64,000 bases of DNA from Tropicimonas sp. IMCC6043 (GCF_004146235.1 NZ_SELO01000013.1:49128-113127), one strand, 5' to 3'. Counted from the first letter of the stretch, positions 7,567 to 17,522 are shown. The notes: a model not told the origin generated them from the sequence alone. Made by a program: numbers and translations.

Positions 7567-10050
7567 TCAGGCGAACGGATCGAAGGGCGGGACCGGGCAA
7601 TGCGCGGCCGGATCGCCATAGATCTTGAAGGCGAGCCAGGAGGCATCGCCGAATCCCTTGGCGGCGTTCCGGGCTTCCCGCGCCGCCCGGGCGAGGGACT
7701 CGCCGTTCAGCAGCACGCGGTAGAACTGCCGGGCGAAGGCGGCGGCCGGGCGGTCATAGACCGGCCAGGACGATCCCACGAAGGCCCCAGCCCCGCGCTC
7801 CATGAAGACCTTCGGCCAGCCACCCCAGGAGGTCAACACCACACCCTCCCGGCCGGTCTCGCAGGCATTGAGGAAAACCAGCGGCCGGCGTGCCTTCAGG
7901 CGCGCCTCGGCCTGGATCGACACGGTGTCGACGCCAAGCCGCGTGGCCGCGCCTTCCGGTCCCGGCCGGTCGCCGATGATCAGCCGGGCGCCCTCGATCG
8001 CATCATGGTCGCTCTCGGCATGGCAGGCGAGGTGGAGGACGTCGAACTCGCCGCGCGATAGCGTCTCGAGCAATGCATCGACGGTCGGCTCGATCGAGTC
8101 GAGACGGATCTGCGGATTTACCAGGGCCGGGTCGGGACCGGTGAAGAAATCGGTCTCGCTGCCGACCGCGGCAAGCGAGCCCATCGGGAAGTTCGCCGCC
8201 ATCCAGCACCAGTCGCCCAGTTCCAGCGTCTGCGCCGCCTCGACCCCCGCGGAGCTGCGCACGAGCCCGTATTCTGCGAGGAACCTGTCGTCAACCTCCT
8301 GGCTGTCGGGATGCTCGAGCCGCACCAGCTCCCATGGCACATAGGGTTCGAAGGAAACCACCTGGATCACTTCGATCCGGTCCCGCATCGGCCAGAGCCG
8401 CCGGATCGCATCATCGGGGAAGAGCTCCCGCGACAGCATCTGGCCGATCCGCCTGAGATCGCTCGTCAATTGCCGCAAATCGGCGCTGGACCGGAGCTCC
8501 GGGGTCACGCGCTCATAGATGCGGCGTACGAAATCGATCTCGGTCCGCGCCCGGCCACCGCCGGCATCCCGAAGCGGTTCGGAGAGGAAATTCTCCACCA
8601 CCCCGAGCTTCGGCCCGTAGAGGAAATACTCGTAGCGGAACTCGTCGCCCGTCATCCTTTCGCTGATCCTCAGCAGGAGCGTGCCCGCGTCGGCCACACG
8701 CGGCGGGCGCGCCGGAACGCGGCGCGGCGCGGCGACGGTGCTCGCTTCGTCTTCAACCACCTCCATCTCCAGCCCGATCACGCCCAGCTGCGAGCCCTCC
8801 TGCAAGAAGGCAAGCTCCATGCGTGCCGCACCCGCTTCACGCCCGCGCACCCGGAAGAACCCCGAGCGCGGCTGGTCGGCCGAAGGTGGGTCCACGACGT
8901 GGATAGATTGCCCAATCAACTCGAGCGCTGGCCCGTGCATCGCCAGCATCACGGTGATCGACCGGTCCGTCCGCGCCGCCGTCCGGATCGCGTGTATCAA
9001 CGGGCGAGCGACCGCGCTGCGTTCGAGCAGGTAGAGGATCGTGGCCTCTGTCCCGACTTCGAGCTCCGCCGGCGCATTGGCCGACAGCGTCATGTCGACG
9101 GTCGCGGGCGACGCCGCCTCGGCATCGCCGGCCCCGCGCGGCGCGCCAAGGACGAGCAGGTCGCCGTCCGTGTCGTCGTCCTGAGGTGTCCCGGTTGCGC
9201 CGAAGTCGATCTCGAATGCGCCGGGAATGATGTCGTCCTCCTCCGGCGCTGCCGGAGCGTCCGCAGGTTCACGCGGCGCAAATGACGGCTGCGGCCGGTG
9301 CTCCTCTGCCGGCGACGCATCGCCCACACCGAACTCCCGGTCGAGGTCGAATTCTTCGAAGGACAACTCGGGTTCGGCCGGCGATCCCTCCTCCTCCGGC
9401 GCCGCGGTTTCCTCCATCGGCTCCTCGGCCGCATCTTCGTAGCTCGGTTCGGCGCTCGGCGCGCTCTCTTCCATTGCGCCGCCATCGTGGCGCGGAAACT
9501 CGAGATCGAAGTCCAGATCGTCGACGGACGGCATCGGGGCAACCGGACCCAGGTCTCCTTCTGGAGCACCGGCATCTTCCAAGTCGAAATCCGCCTCCAC
9601 TGGGAAATCGGAGCCAGGCAGGTCGAGCTGCGGGGACGCGACATCGGGTTCGGCCGGATAAGCGAGCGCGACGACGCTTCCCGTGGAGTCGAACTCGACA
9701 ACCCTCTCGGCCGCTGGCCCCTGGCGGTTGTAGGTGTCCTCGGTGACGACCCGGTCGCCGCGCGCCTGAAGGCTCGACCCCCATTCATGGAGGCCCAGAC
9801 CGTCGACCAGGGCCACCTGCCAGTGCGCGCCCGGCTCTCCGGCGATGTCGCGGATTTCCTCCACACGAAAGGCGTAGACGAAATGCTCCCCGGTGAATTC
9901 GTGCCGGCGGCGGACGACGACCCAGTCCGGGCGCGTCGATTCGATTGCCGACATCAGACTGCCGAGGCTGCGTTCAGCGGAAACCGTCAAAGCATTGGGC
10001 TGCCGTTCCACCCGTGGTTCGGCGCCGAAAAAATCGAAAAGACGTGTCAT
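7567..10050 (-). CDS. CHAT-domain caspase-like protease with acidic linker
   Basis: This 827-aa protein starts at the ATG at 10050 (GGAG upstream). The C-terminal part (~560-815) is a CHAT domain with the catalytic His in LHLACHAES (H677) and the Cys in FLNACETG (C730), followed by the usual GAGAFVGSSWPV segment. CHAT proteases belong to the caspase-separase clan, and several act in bacterial conflict systems (established for the family, for example TPR-CHAT with type III-E CRISPR). Here no TPR is visible. Instead there is an N-terminal domain (1-130), a very acidic linker (133-315) with repeated F-acid-hydrophobic-acid-F motifs, and a beta-rich domain (320-435). There is no signal peptide. 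It lies 53 bp upstream of the lipase/subtilase gene. Confidence 0.9.
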   Translation of the reverse strand: MTRLFDFFGAEPRVERQPNALTVSAERSLGSLMSAIESTRPDWVVVRRRHEFTGEHFVYAFRVEEIRDIAGEPGAHWQVALVDGLGLHEWGSSLQARGDRVVTEDTYNRQGPAAERVVEFDSTGSVVALAYPAEPDVASPQLDLPGSDFPVEADFDLEDAGAPEGDLGPVAPMPSVDDLDFDLEFPRHDGGAMEESAPSAEPSYEDAAEEPMEETAAPEEEGSPAEPELSFEEFDLDREFGVGDASPAEEHRPQPSFAPREPADAPAAPEEDDIIPGAFEIDFGATGTPQDDDTDGDLLVLGAPRGAGDAEAASPATVDMTLSANAPAELEVGTEATILYLLERSAVARPLIHAIRTAARTDRSITVMLAMHGPALELIGQSIHVVDPPSADQPRSGFFRVRGREAGAARMELAFLQEGSQLGVIGLEMEVVEDEASTVAAPRRVPARPPRVADAGTLLLRISERMTGDEFRYEYFLYGPKLGVVENFLSEPLRDAGGGRARTEIDFVRRIYERVTPELRSSADLRQLTSDLRRIGQMLSRELFPDDAIRRLWPMRDRIEVIQVVSFEPYVPWELVRLEHPDSQEVDDRFLAEYGLVRSSAGVEAAQTLELGDWCWMAANFPMGSLAAVGSETDFFTGPDPALVNPQIRLDSIEPTVDALLETLSRGEFDVLHLACHAESDHDAIEGARLIIGDRPGPEGAATRLGVDTVSIQAEARLKARRPLVFLNACETGREGVVLTSWGGWPKVFMERGAGAFVGSSWPVYDRPAAAFARQFYRVLLNGESLARAAREARNAAKGFGDASWLAFKIYGDPAAHCPVPPFDPFA

Positions 10051-10188
10051 TCGCGCCGCTCCATTTGCCGGAATGGATCTGGCGCCGCGCCCGACGGAAT
10101 TGGGCGAGGGCCGAAAATGGTCTGCGGGAAAGGTCTGAATTCCATGATCCAATCACCGACGAAATACCAATATCCGACCCGCATCCGG

Positions 10189-10228
10189 GATCCGGAATGG
10201 AAAATAATTCGCGCGCCTGATCCGGAAT
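10189..10228. promoter_or_regulatory. Paired GATCCGGAAT boxes upstream of the CHAT gene
   Basis: Two identical 10-mers, GATCCGGAAT, lie at 10189-10198 and 10219-10228, exactly 30 bp apart (about three helical turns), inside a locally AT-rich 220-bp gap before the CHAT gene. Same-face spacing suggests a dimeric regulator or an activator site. This is the only long intergenic space inside the cluster, so an internal promoter is likely here. The regulator is not identified. Confidence 0.35.
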
Positions 10229-10272
10229 TTACCACGCCGAAGCATTTGGCGCTACCGCGCGTTGCCCTGACG

Positions 10273-11958
10273 TCAGCGAATCCCGCTCCAGAACAGGTGC
10301 CTTCCGATGGTCGCGACCAGAGTCGCCCCGGGGGATTTCCGGACCCAGCGTGGCTGGGCAATACTGCTCGCGTAGTAATGCAGGGCGCCGGCAACCCGGA
10401 CAGGCAGACGGCCGAAGACCGCTGCCGCCGCGATCTCGAGCAGCGCGTCGAAGACCGGGTTCGCGCCGGGTTCCAGCGCCTCGATGACGCGCCGGTTCGG
10501 ATCGGATTCGTTCCAGCAGGAGAATTGCCACCGTTGCAGGCAGACCTTCGCAATCGTGTTCGGATAGCGCGCCGACCGGACGCGGTTCAGGATCACGTTG
10601 GCCACGGCCTCCTGCCCCTCGCGCGGCTCGCCCCGCGCCTCGCCGTAAAGCGTGCGGGCGAGCGTCAGGATCTCGGCCTCGATCGCGGCGTCCCGAACCG
10701 GTGGCGCCGCAGCCAACGCCGGGCGGTCGGCCACCGGCGCCGCCTCCCAGATCTCGCCCAGCCCGAGGGCGCGGCCGGTCTCCGGCCCCAGTTCGCCATC
10801 CACCGCCAGACCGCGATCCTCCTGGAAGGCGGCCACCGCATCGGCCGTCGCGGCGTCGTAGATGCCGTTGACCTGACGCTCGACGAGCAGGCTCAGCTCG
10901 ACGAGCCGCGTCTGCGCGCGCTCGACGATGGGGCTGTGGCCCGCTGGCGGGTCGAGGAGCTTGAACACCAGCAGGTCGCTGCCGATCCCGTCCGGCAGGT
11001 CGTAGAGGACGCCGGGCAGCAGCACCGCGCAATCCCAGCTTCGGTTCAACGCATTGTGCTGGCAGACACCGCGAGCGCGTCCATGCGCCTCGTAGGTGTC
11101 GCCGCCATTCCCGAGGGAAATCGCGACATGCCCGTAGGGCGGTGGCGACCCGCGCGGCGGAAAGCGCAACAGGATCGCGCCGGGGATCTGCAACGCATCG
11201 CGCCAGGCGATCTTCAGACCGCGGTCGACCGCGTCCCGTTGCCAGTAACCCGAATAGGAGTTGAACCGCTTCTGCGGATCGCGGTTTACGCCATAGGGGA
11301 TGCGATAGGCCCGCCAGGCGCAATAGGAGGCGTATTCGGCGCAGTCGAACGGGCCGGACCAGTTCGGGTCGTCGTAATCTGGCGTCGGCGAGAAGGCATA
11401 GCGCTGACCGATATGGCGGCGGGCGATGTCGAGGATCGCCGCGCCGAGCCGGAAAGCAACCGGGGACGAGCCGTCATCTGCTGCCGGCTGAACCGGCTCC
11501 GCGGTCGTCGCCGGGGCGTCATGCGTCGGCGGCGCGAGCGGTTGGGCCAGCAGCGCGGCCTCGAACGCCTGGCCGGGCGCGGCGTCCGGAGTGATCCACT
11601 CGGTGCCGGCGATCCAGTGGACGAGGCCGCGCAGCGCCGCCACCGTCACCGCCCGCATCGCCTCCTCGCCGCCGGCGTCCAGCGCTTCGGCGAGGCCGCG
11701 CGCGAGCACAATGGTGTTGCGCCGCGTCGAAATGTAGTGGCCCCGCGGATCGCTCCCTTCGATCTCGCCCGGCTCGGCGAGAGCGATCCAGGGATTGGTC
11801 GGATATCCGAGCGCATGGTCCAGCTTGTCGAGCCTGCCCGCACAGGCCGCCTCCAGCGCTTCCCGGAGCGCGGGATTGGCCGCGACACTCTCGGAGAGCC
11901 CCTCGATGGCGCCGCCGAGTTGCGGGAAATCGTCCGAAATGCTCGCCGCGATACGCAT
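10273..11958 (-). CDS. Two-headed peptidoglycan hydrolase (CHAP/NlpC-like + SleB-type)
   Basis: The 561-aa protein has four parts. The N-terminal ~140 residues are of unknown fold. Residues ~165-335 resemble a CHAP/NlpC-P60 amidase-endopeptidase, with Cys in PFDCAEY (C206) and His in YGHVAIS (H277). Residues ~345-398 are a peptidoglycan-binding_1 helix unit (VNGIYDAATADAVAAFQ). Residues ~425-561 are a SleB/Hydrolase_2 domain with TLYGEARGEP (Glu 440) and the VANVILNRV hallmark. SleB-type domains are cell-wall hydrolases, usually lytic transglycosylases. No signal peptide is present, as in phage endolysins, so release would need holes in the inner membrane or another export route. It lies 12 bp downstream of the Cys-rich secreted gene and precedes the CHAT gene. 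Confidence 0.85.
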   Translation of the reverse strand: MRIAASISDDFPQLGGAIEGLSESVAANPALREALEAACAGRLDKLDHALGYPTNPWIALAEPGEIEGSDPRGHYISTRRNTIVLARGLAEALDAGGEEAMRAVTVAALRGLVHWIAGTEWITPDAAPGQAFEAALLAQPLAPPTHDAPATTAEPVQPAADDGSSPVAFRLGAAILDIARRHIGQRYAFSPTPDYDDPNWSGPFDCAEYASYCAWRAYRIPYGVNRDPQKRFNSYSGYWQRDAVDRGLKIAWRDALQIPGAILLRFPPRGSPPPYGHVAISLGNGGDTYEAHGRARGVCQHNALNRSWDCAVLLPGVLYDLPDGIGSDLLVFKLLDPPAGHSPIVERAQTRLVELSLLVERQVNGIYDAATADAVAAFQEDRGLAVDGELGPETGRALGLGEIWEAAPVADRPALAAAPPVRDAAIEAEILTLARTLYGEARGEPREGQEAVANVILNRVRSARYPNTIAKVCLQRWQFSCWNESDPNRRVIEALEPGANPVFDALLEIAAAAVFGRLPVRVAGALHYYASSIAQPRWVRKSPGATLVATIGRHLFWSGIR

Positions 11959-11970
11959 GGCGCCACTCCC

Positions 11971-12681
11971 TCAGTCGAAGTCCGGAATGTCGAATGTCTC
12001 GACAAAGAGCGGGAAAAGGTCGATCGGGCTGAGATGGCCGATCTCTGCTGTTCCGTCCCCGGCCGGAATGCCGAAACGCGCCTTCTCCTCAGCCGTGAGA
12101 TTCTCGATGTTGACGGTAAGATGCGTGGCGACAGCATCGATGGTCGCGGCGTCGGCCAGGCCGCTGCAATCCGCACCGCCGCAGTCGATGCCGAAAGAGC
12201 CCCCGGTTCCTTCGGACGTCAGGAACGCCTGCACCCGCCGGACGATCCGGCTCGGCGCCATCGGGTCTGCCGCGTCCGCTACGGTGGCAACCGCGCTGTC
12301 TGTCCCGGGACCGGCCGACGCGAGCGAGAGCACGCCCGGAAAGTCACACCGGATCGCCTGCGGGCCGCTCCCGAGCAGGAAGGTCTCGCCGATCTCCATC
12401 GCGTAAGGGCCGACCTTGCAGAAATAGGCGTAGCTCTCCGGGCAAACACTGCCTTCGGAAACCCACTGCCCGTCCTCGCAGGAATGCAGGACCGATACCA
12501 CGTCGGTTCCCTGCGTCCGCGGGATGCAGGCAGAGGAACCGCTGGAATAGGCAGCTCCGCCGAGCGTGCAATCCGCGGCGGCAACTCCGGCGGACGGCAG
12601 GATCAGACAAAGAATCGCGAGCGCGGCTCGGAGGCGAAGCGGGTCGTCGGCGGCAGTGACGTGAGGTCGTCCTTTCGGCAT
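11971..12681 (-). CDS. Cys-rich secreted protein of unknown function
   Basis: I chose the ATG at 12681 because AGGA precedes it and a signal-peptide-like hydrophobic segment (LAILCLILPSAGVAAA) then falls near residues 20-35. The mature protein of about 200 residues has many paired Cys (ADCTLGG, SSACIP, HSCEDGQW, YFCKVG, IRCDFPG, IDCGGADCSG), which suggests disulfides and therefore a periplasmic or extracellular location. The first part, with the pattern C-x-EDGQW near SVC, resembles short disulfide modules of extracellular proteins. The family was not recognised. It is the first gene of the protease cluster and lies 12 bp before the peptidoglycan hydrolase. Confidence 0.68.
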   Translation of the reverse strand: MPKGRPHVTAADDPLRLRAALAILCLILPSAGVAAADCTLGGAAYSSGSSACIPRTQGTDVVSVLHSCEDGQWVSEGSVCPESYAYFCKVGPYAMEIGETFLLGSGPQAIRCDFPGVLSLASAGPGTDSAVATVADAADPMAPSRIVRRVQAFLTSEGTGGSFGIDCGGADCSGLADAATIDAVATHLTVNIENLTAEEKARFGIPAGDGTAEIGHLSPIDLFPLFVETFDIPDFD

Positions 12682-12830
12682 GGCAATCCTCGTTTCGTCG
12701 TCGCGGCGTTCCCGCCGGTCCGGCCCGGCAGGACGGGGATTTCGCGCTATTGCTGTGCGCTGCAACCTATCCGGGAAGCTTCGCACCCGGCTTTCGAACC
12801 TGTCAAGAAAATTGACGTAAGGTCACATCC

Positions 12831-12854
12831 GGCCCGCTGGAACTGCGGCGGGCC
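12831..12854 (-). terminator. Hairpin after the radical SAM gene
   Basis: GGCCCGC (12831-12837) pairs perfectly with GCGGGCC (12848-12854) across a 10-nt loop. It lies about 70 bp beyond the stop of the radical SAM gene and before the protease cluster. There is no T tract, so termination efficiency is uncertain. Confidence 0.4.
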
Positions 12855-12926
12855 GTGATCGCGGCGACGAGCAGGGTGTTTGTCGGGCCAACAGGCCGGG
12901 TGGAATGGCCGCCGGGGCAGGACGTG

Positions 12927-14045
<1,119 letters not shown>

Positions 14046-14072
14046 GTCCCCGACAGACAGGGGGCGACGATC

Positions 14073-15443
14073 ATGGAATGGAAGATGTCCGAACGCCATT
14101 GCCGTTTCGCCGGCACGTTCTTTCCGGCTGACGCCCGGGTCCTCGCCGCCGAAGTCGAGGCCTGCCTGCAGGCAGCAGGGGAGGCCGGCGCGGCACCGCC
14201 CTGCGCCATCGTGTCGGCTCACGCCGGATACGCCTATTCGGGGCGCTTCGCCGGGCTGTCCTTCGCGTCGGTGACCTGGACGCCCGCGCGGGTTGTCGTC
14301 GTGTCACCCTCGCACCGGTACTGGTTTCGGGGCCTTGCGTTCCCGAGCCAGGACGTCTTCGCGACCCCGCTCGGTCCCCTTGCCATCGACCGGCGCGCCT
14401 GCGCCGCCCTCGCCGACGCCGGCCTCGCGCATCAGGAAGACGCCGCACATGACAACGAGCACGGGATCGAGACCCAGCTTCCCTTTATCCGCAGCCTCTG
14501 GCCGGAAGCGAGACTCGTGCCGCTCGTCTGCGGCGACGTGCCGGCCACGCAGGTGGCCGCCGCACTGGACGCGCTCGCGGATCCTGACACGCTCACGGTC
14601 CTGTCCTCCGATCTCAGCCACTTCCTGACCCAGGACGAGGCGACGCGGAAAGACGCCGAGACCGCGCGTCTGATCGAGACCGGCGAGGCGGAGGCACTGA
14701 GACCCGACAATGCCTGCGGCGCCACCGGCCTCCGCGGCTGGCTGCTCTCGGAGGCCGGTCAGGGCGCCAGGGCGCTGCGGCTCGGCATGGGCGACAGCGC
14801 AGCGGTGACCGGGGATCGCGACAGGGTCGTGGGCTATGGCGCCTGGGCGTTCTACCCGTCCGGTGCGGCGATGCTGACCCATGGGGCGCGTTCCACGCTG
14901 CTCGGGATCGCGCGGGACGCGATCCGGACCCGTCTTATCGGCGGGCGCGCGGCGCCGCACGCCGAAAGCAATCTCACGCCGTTGCAGACCTTTGCGGCAA
15001 GCTTCGTGACCCTCACCGAGGCTGGCGCACTGCGCGGTTGCATCGGCTCGCTCACGCCCCACCGCCCGCTCGTCGAGGACGTTGTGGAAAACGCTCTGCG
15101 CGCGGGCTTTCATGACCCGCGCTTCCCGCCCGTGACCGCGGAGCTGCTGGACCGCCTGCGGATCTCGATATCCGTGCTGGGCCGGCCAAAGCCGCTGCGC
15201 TGCGCCGACGAGGCGGAGGCCCTCGCCCGGATCACGCCCGGCAAGGATGGGCTCATCCTGTCCTCCGGTGGCCGCCGCGGTGTGTTTCTGCCGTCGGTCT
15301 GGGAGACGCTCGCCGACCCGCGCGCCTTTCTCGAGGGGCTCAAGCGCAAAGCCGGCCTGCCGCCGGACCACTGGGGCCGCGACTACGTGCTTGAGACATT
15401 CCGCGTGGAGAGTTTCGCAGAGCCGGGTCCGGCGATGTCGTAG
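14073..15443 (+). CDS. AmmeMemoRadiSam fusion: Memo (B) + AMMECR1 (A)
   Basis: This 456-aa protein fuses two universal but poorly understood domains. Residues ~5-270 are Memo-like, with AHAGYAYSG, the NEHGIETQLPF segment and SDLSHFL, whose His residues form a non-haem iron-dioxygenase-like pocket in family members. Residues ~280-450 are AMMECR1, shown by LRGCIGSLTP and the FHDPRFPPV segment. The start was taken as the ATG at 14073; one at 14085 has a better GGAATGGAAG upstream and is possible. Together with the divergent radical SAM gene, the three-part AmmeMemoRadiSam set is complete in two genes. Function is unknown; a role in protein or cofactor modification is inferred from the radical SAM partner. 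Confidence 0.92.
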   Translation: MEWKMSERHCRFAGTFFPADARVLAAEVEACLQAAGEAGAAPPCAIVSAHAGYAYSGRFAGLSFASVTWTPARVVVVSPSHRYWFRGLAFPSQDVFATPLGPLAIDRRACAALADAGLAHQEDAAHDNEHGIETQLPFIRSLWPEARLVPLVCGDVPATQVAAALDALADPDTLTVLSSDLSHFLTQDEATRKDAETARLIETGEAEALRPDNACGATGLRGWLLSEAGQGARALRLGMGDSAAVTGDRDRVVGYGAWAFYPSGAAMLTHGARSTLLGIARDAIRTRLIGGRAAPHAESNLTPLQTFAASFVTLTEAGALRGCIGSLTPHRPLVEDVVENALRAGFHDPRFPPVTAELLDRLRISISVLGRPKPLRCADEAEALARITPGKDGLILSSGGRRGVFLPSVWETLADPRAFLEGLKRKAGLPPDHWGRDYVLETFRVESFAEPGPAMS

Positions 15444-15478
15444 CGGGTTGGCACAGCCGGCCCCTTGCCTCCGTCTTG

Positions 15479-16375
15479 TCAGGGATCCCGGTTCTTCAGC
15501 GCTGCGCGAAGGTGCTCGATGAAGGCCGAGACCTTCGCATCCATGCCGAGGCGCGAGGCGGTCACGGCGAAGATCTCGGGCGCCGGCAACTCGTGCTGCG
15601 GCAGGACGCGGACGAGGTCGCCGCGCGCCTCCGTCCCGCGAGAGACGAAATCCGGCAGCGTGCCGACCCCCTGACCAGCGACCAGAAGGTCGCGCAACAC
15701 GAGGCTGTTGCCGACCCGAACCCGCGGGTCGAGCGGGATGACGGCCTCGCCGTCCGGCCCGGCCAGCGTCCATTCCGTCAGGTGATCGGCGAGCAGGAAT
15801 CCAACGATACGATGCGCGGAGAGGTCTTCGGGCGTGCGTGGCGTCCCGGCGCGCTCCAGATAGGCGGGCGCGGCAAAGATCCGCTGGCGCATGATGCCGA
15901 TCCGCCGGGCGAGCAACGAGGAGTCCGGCATCGCCGGCCGGATGCGGATCGAGACATCGAAACCGCCCTCGATCATGTCGACGACCCGGTCGTCCATCGA
16001 CAAGGTAAATTTCAGGTCCGGATAGGCAGAGAGGAAATCCGGCAGCAGGGGCGCGATCACCATCTGCCCGAAGGAGCTCGACGCGTTTACCCGGAGGTGG
16101 CCCCGGATCACGCCGGTGCCGGCGCGGATCCTGTCCTCAACCTGTCCGACTGCGCCGAGAATGCCCAGGGATTCCTCGTAGTAATGGCGGCCGGCATCGG
16201 TCAGCGACATGCGGCGCGTGGTGCGCGTGATCAGGCTGCATCCGAGGCTCTTTTCCAGAAGCTTGAGTTCCCGGCTCAGAAGCGCTGCGGACACGCCGAG
16301 ATCCTCCGCGGCGCGCGCGATGCTGCCGCGTTCGACGATCCGGCAATAGGCGTTCATCACCGAGAGCTTGTCCAT
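15479..16375 (-). CDS. LysR-family transcriptional regulator
   Basis: The 298-aa protein has the usual LysR length. The N-terminal winged helix-turn-helix spans residues ~1-60 (GSIARAAEDLGVSAALLSRELKLLE), followed by a linker helix and a two-lobe effector domain. The pattern SLTDAGRHYY and the order of strands fit the subgroup close to the AaeR/CrgA-like LysR proteins. It reads away from the radical SAM fusion (convergent, 35 bp apart) and lies downstream of livM on the same strand, separated by paired hairpins, so it probably has its own promoter in 16376-16430. Its target genes are not evident. Confidence 0.93.
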   Translation of the reverse strand: MDKLSVMNAYCRIVERGSIARAAEDLGVSAALLSRELKLLEKSLGCSLITRTTRRMSLTDAGRHYYEESLGILGAVGQVEDRIRAGTGVIRGHLRVNASSSFGQMVIAPLLPDFLSAYPDLKFTLSMDDRVVDMIEGGFDVSIRIRPAMPDSSLLARRIGIMRQRIFAAPAYLERAGTPRTPEDLSAHRIVGFLLADHLTEWTLAGPDGEAVIPLDPRVRVGNSLVLRDLLVAGQGVGTLPDFVSRGTEARGDLVRVLPQHELPAPEIFAVTASRLGMDAKVSAFIEHLRAALKNRDP

Positions 16376-16429
16376 GCGCCGTATCCTCGGGGCTCACTTA
16401 AATGATGTCGATGCCTTTCCCGGAGGCCA

Positions 16430-16465
16430 CCGCCATTTCACTGGCGGCCCGGTCGGACCCGGGCC
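16430..16465 (-). terminator. Double hairpin after the liv operon
   Basis: Two adjacent perfect stems are present: CCGCCA/TGGCGG (16430-16447, 6-nt loop) and GGCCCGG/CCGGGCC (16446-16465, 6-nt loop), slightly overlapping. They lie just beyond the livM stop at 16467, so they are the likely end of the importer transcript. No T run follows, which is common in such GC-rich genomes. Confidence 0.5.
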
Positions 16466-16466
16466 G

Positions 16467-17522
16467 TCACTCGCCGCGCAACCGCCCGGCGATTCCGGTC
16501 GGGAAGAAATAGACGCTGAGCACGAAGAGCACACCCAGCCAGAGCAGCCAGCGGTCGGGATCGAGCAGGCCGGGCAAGAGCGGCACACCTTCGAGCCCGG
16601 CCGCGGCGGCGCCCATCAGGCCCTGAAGGTAGTTCTGCGCCAGGATAAAGAGCGTCGCGCCGATCACCGCACCATACATCGTTCCCATGCCGCCGATGAC
16701 CACCATCAGCAGGATGTCGACCATGATCTCGAAGGAGAGCGTGGTGTCCGGGCCGACATAGCGCAGCCAGATCGCATAGAGCGACCCGGCCAGTGCCGCG
16801 GCAACCGCAGAAACGCAGGTGGCGATCGTGCGGTAATAGACCACGCGGTAGCCGATCGCCTCGGCGCGGAAGTCGTTCTCGCGGATCGCCTGCAAGACCC
16901 GGCCGAAGGGCGAGTTGACGATGCGCAGGAGGACCAGGAAAAGCGCGGTCGAGGCAGCGAAGACGAGGTAGTAGTTGAGGAGCTTGCCGTTGATACGCAC
17001 GCCCAAGACGGGCTCGTCGAGGTATTTCTGGGCCGCCGTGAGCGCGCGCGGAATCTGGTAATTGAGCCCGTCCTCGCCGCCGGTCAGCCCGGAAAGCTGG
17101 CTCACCAGCACCGCGACGGCGGAGGCGACGGCAAGCGTGATCATGGCGAAAAAGATCGCCCGGACGCGCAGCGAGAAGAGCCCGATCAGAAGCGCGAAGA
17201 CCGCCGCCGCCAGCGCGCCGGCCAGCGTGCCGAGCACCAGCGCGTCGAACCCGCGCCCGAGATGGGTCGAGGCGAGCGCCACACCATAGGCCCCCATGCC
17301 AAAGAACATGGTATGAGCAAAGGAGACGATGCCGGCATAGCCGAGCGTCAGGTCATAGCTCGCCACCAGCAGGATGAAGACGCAGATCCGCGCCGCGGTG
17401 TCGACAGAGCGCGTGCCGGGAAAGAGGAAGGGCGCAAGCGCCAGGCAGAGGAAAATCGCCAGCAGGATCAGTGCCAGCGGGAGCGAGCGGGGGCCGTCGC
17501 CGGAGAGGAGCCGTGTCAGCAT
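16467..17522 (-). CDS. livM: Branched-chain amino-acid-type ABC transporter permease LivM
   Basis: A 351-aa integral membrane protein with about ten hydrophobic helices. The LivM family is indicated by YDLTLGYAGIVSFAHTMFFG near residue 60 and the GGMGTMYGAVIGA segment near residue 285, the permease loop that contacts the ATPases. It starts one base after the livH stop, so the two permeases are co-translated and should form a heterodimer in the inner membrane. The whole five-gene set is the HAAT-type importer, and family members carry branched-chain amino acids, amides, urea or other small solutes. Confidence 0.93.
   Translation of the reverse strand: MLTRLLSGDGPRSLPLALILLAIFLCLALAPFLFPGTRSVDTAARICVFILLVASYDLTLGYAGIVSFAHTMFFGMGAYGVALASTHLGRGFDALVLGTLAGALAAAVFALLIGLFSLRVRAIFFAMITLAVASAVAVLVSQLSGLTGGEDGLNYQIPRALTAAQKYLDEPVLGVRINGKLLNYYLVFAASTALFLVLLRIVNSPFGRVLQAIRENDFRAEAIGYRVVYYRTIATCVSAVAAALAGSLYAIWLRYVGPDTTLSFEIMVDILLMVVIGGMGTMYGAVIGATLFILAQNYLQGLMGAAAAGLEGVPLLPGLLDPDRWLLWLGVLFVLSVYFFPTGIAGRLRGE

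Noticed and set aside
6011..7621. Plus-strand open frame of 536 codons
   Set aside because: It is antisense to the lipase/subtilase fusion, whose two catalytic triads are clear.
9298..12858. Plus-strand open frame of 1186 codons
   Set aside because: It runs antisense to the CHAT, peptidoglycan hydrolase and secreted genes, has no domain and is rich in Arg, Gly and Pro, as expected for the shadow of GC-rich coding DNA.
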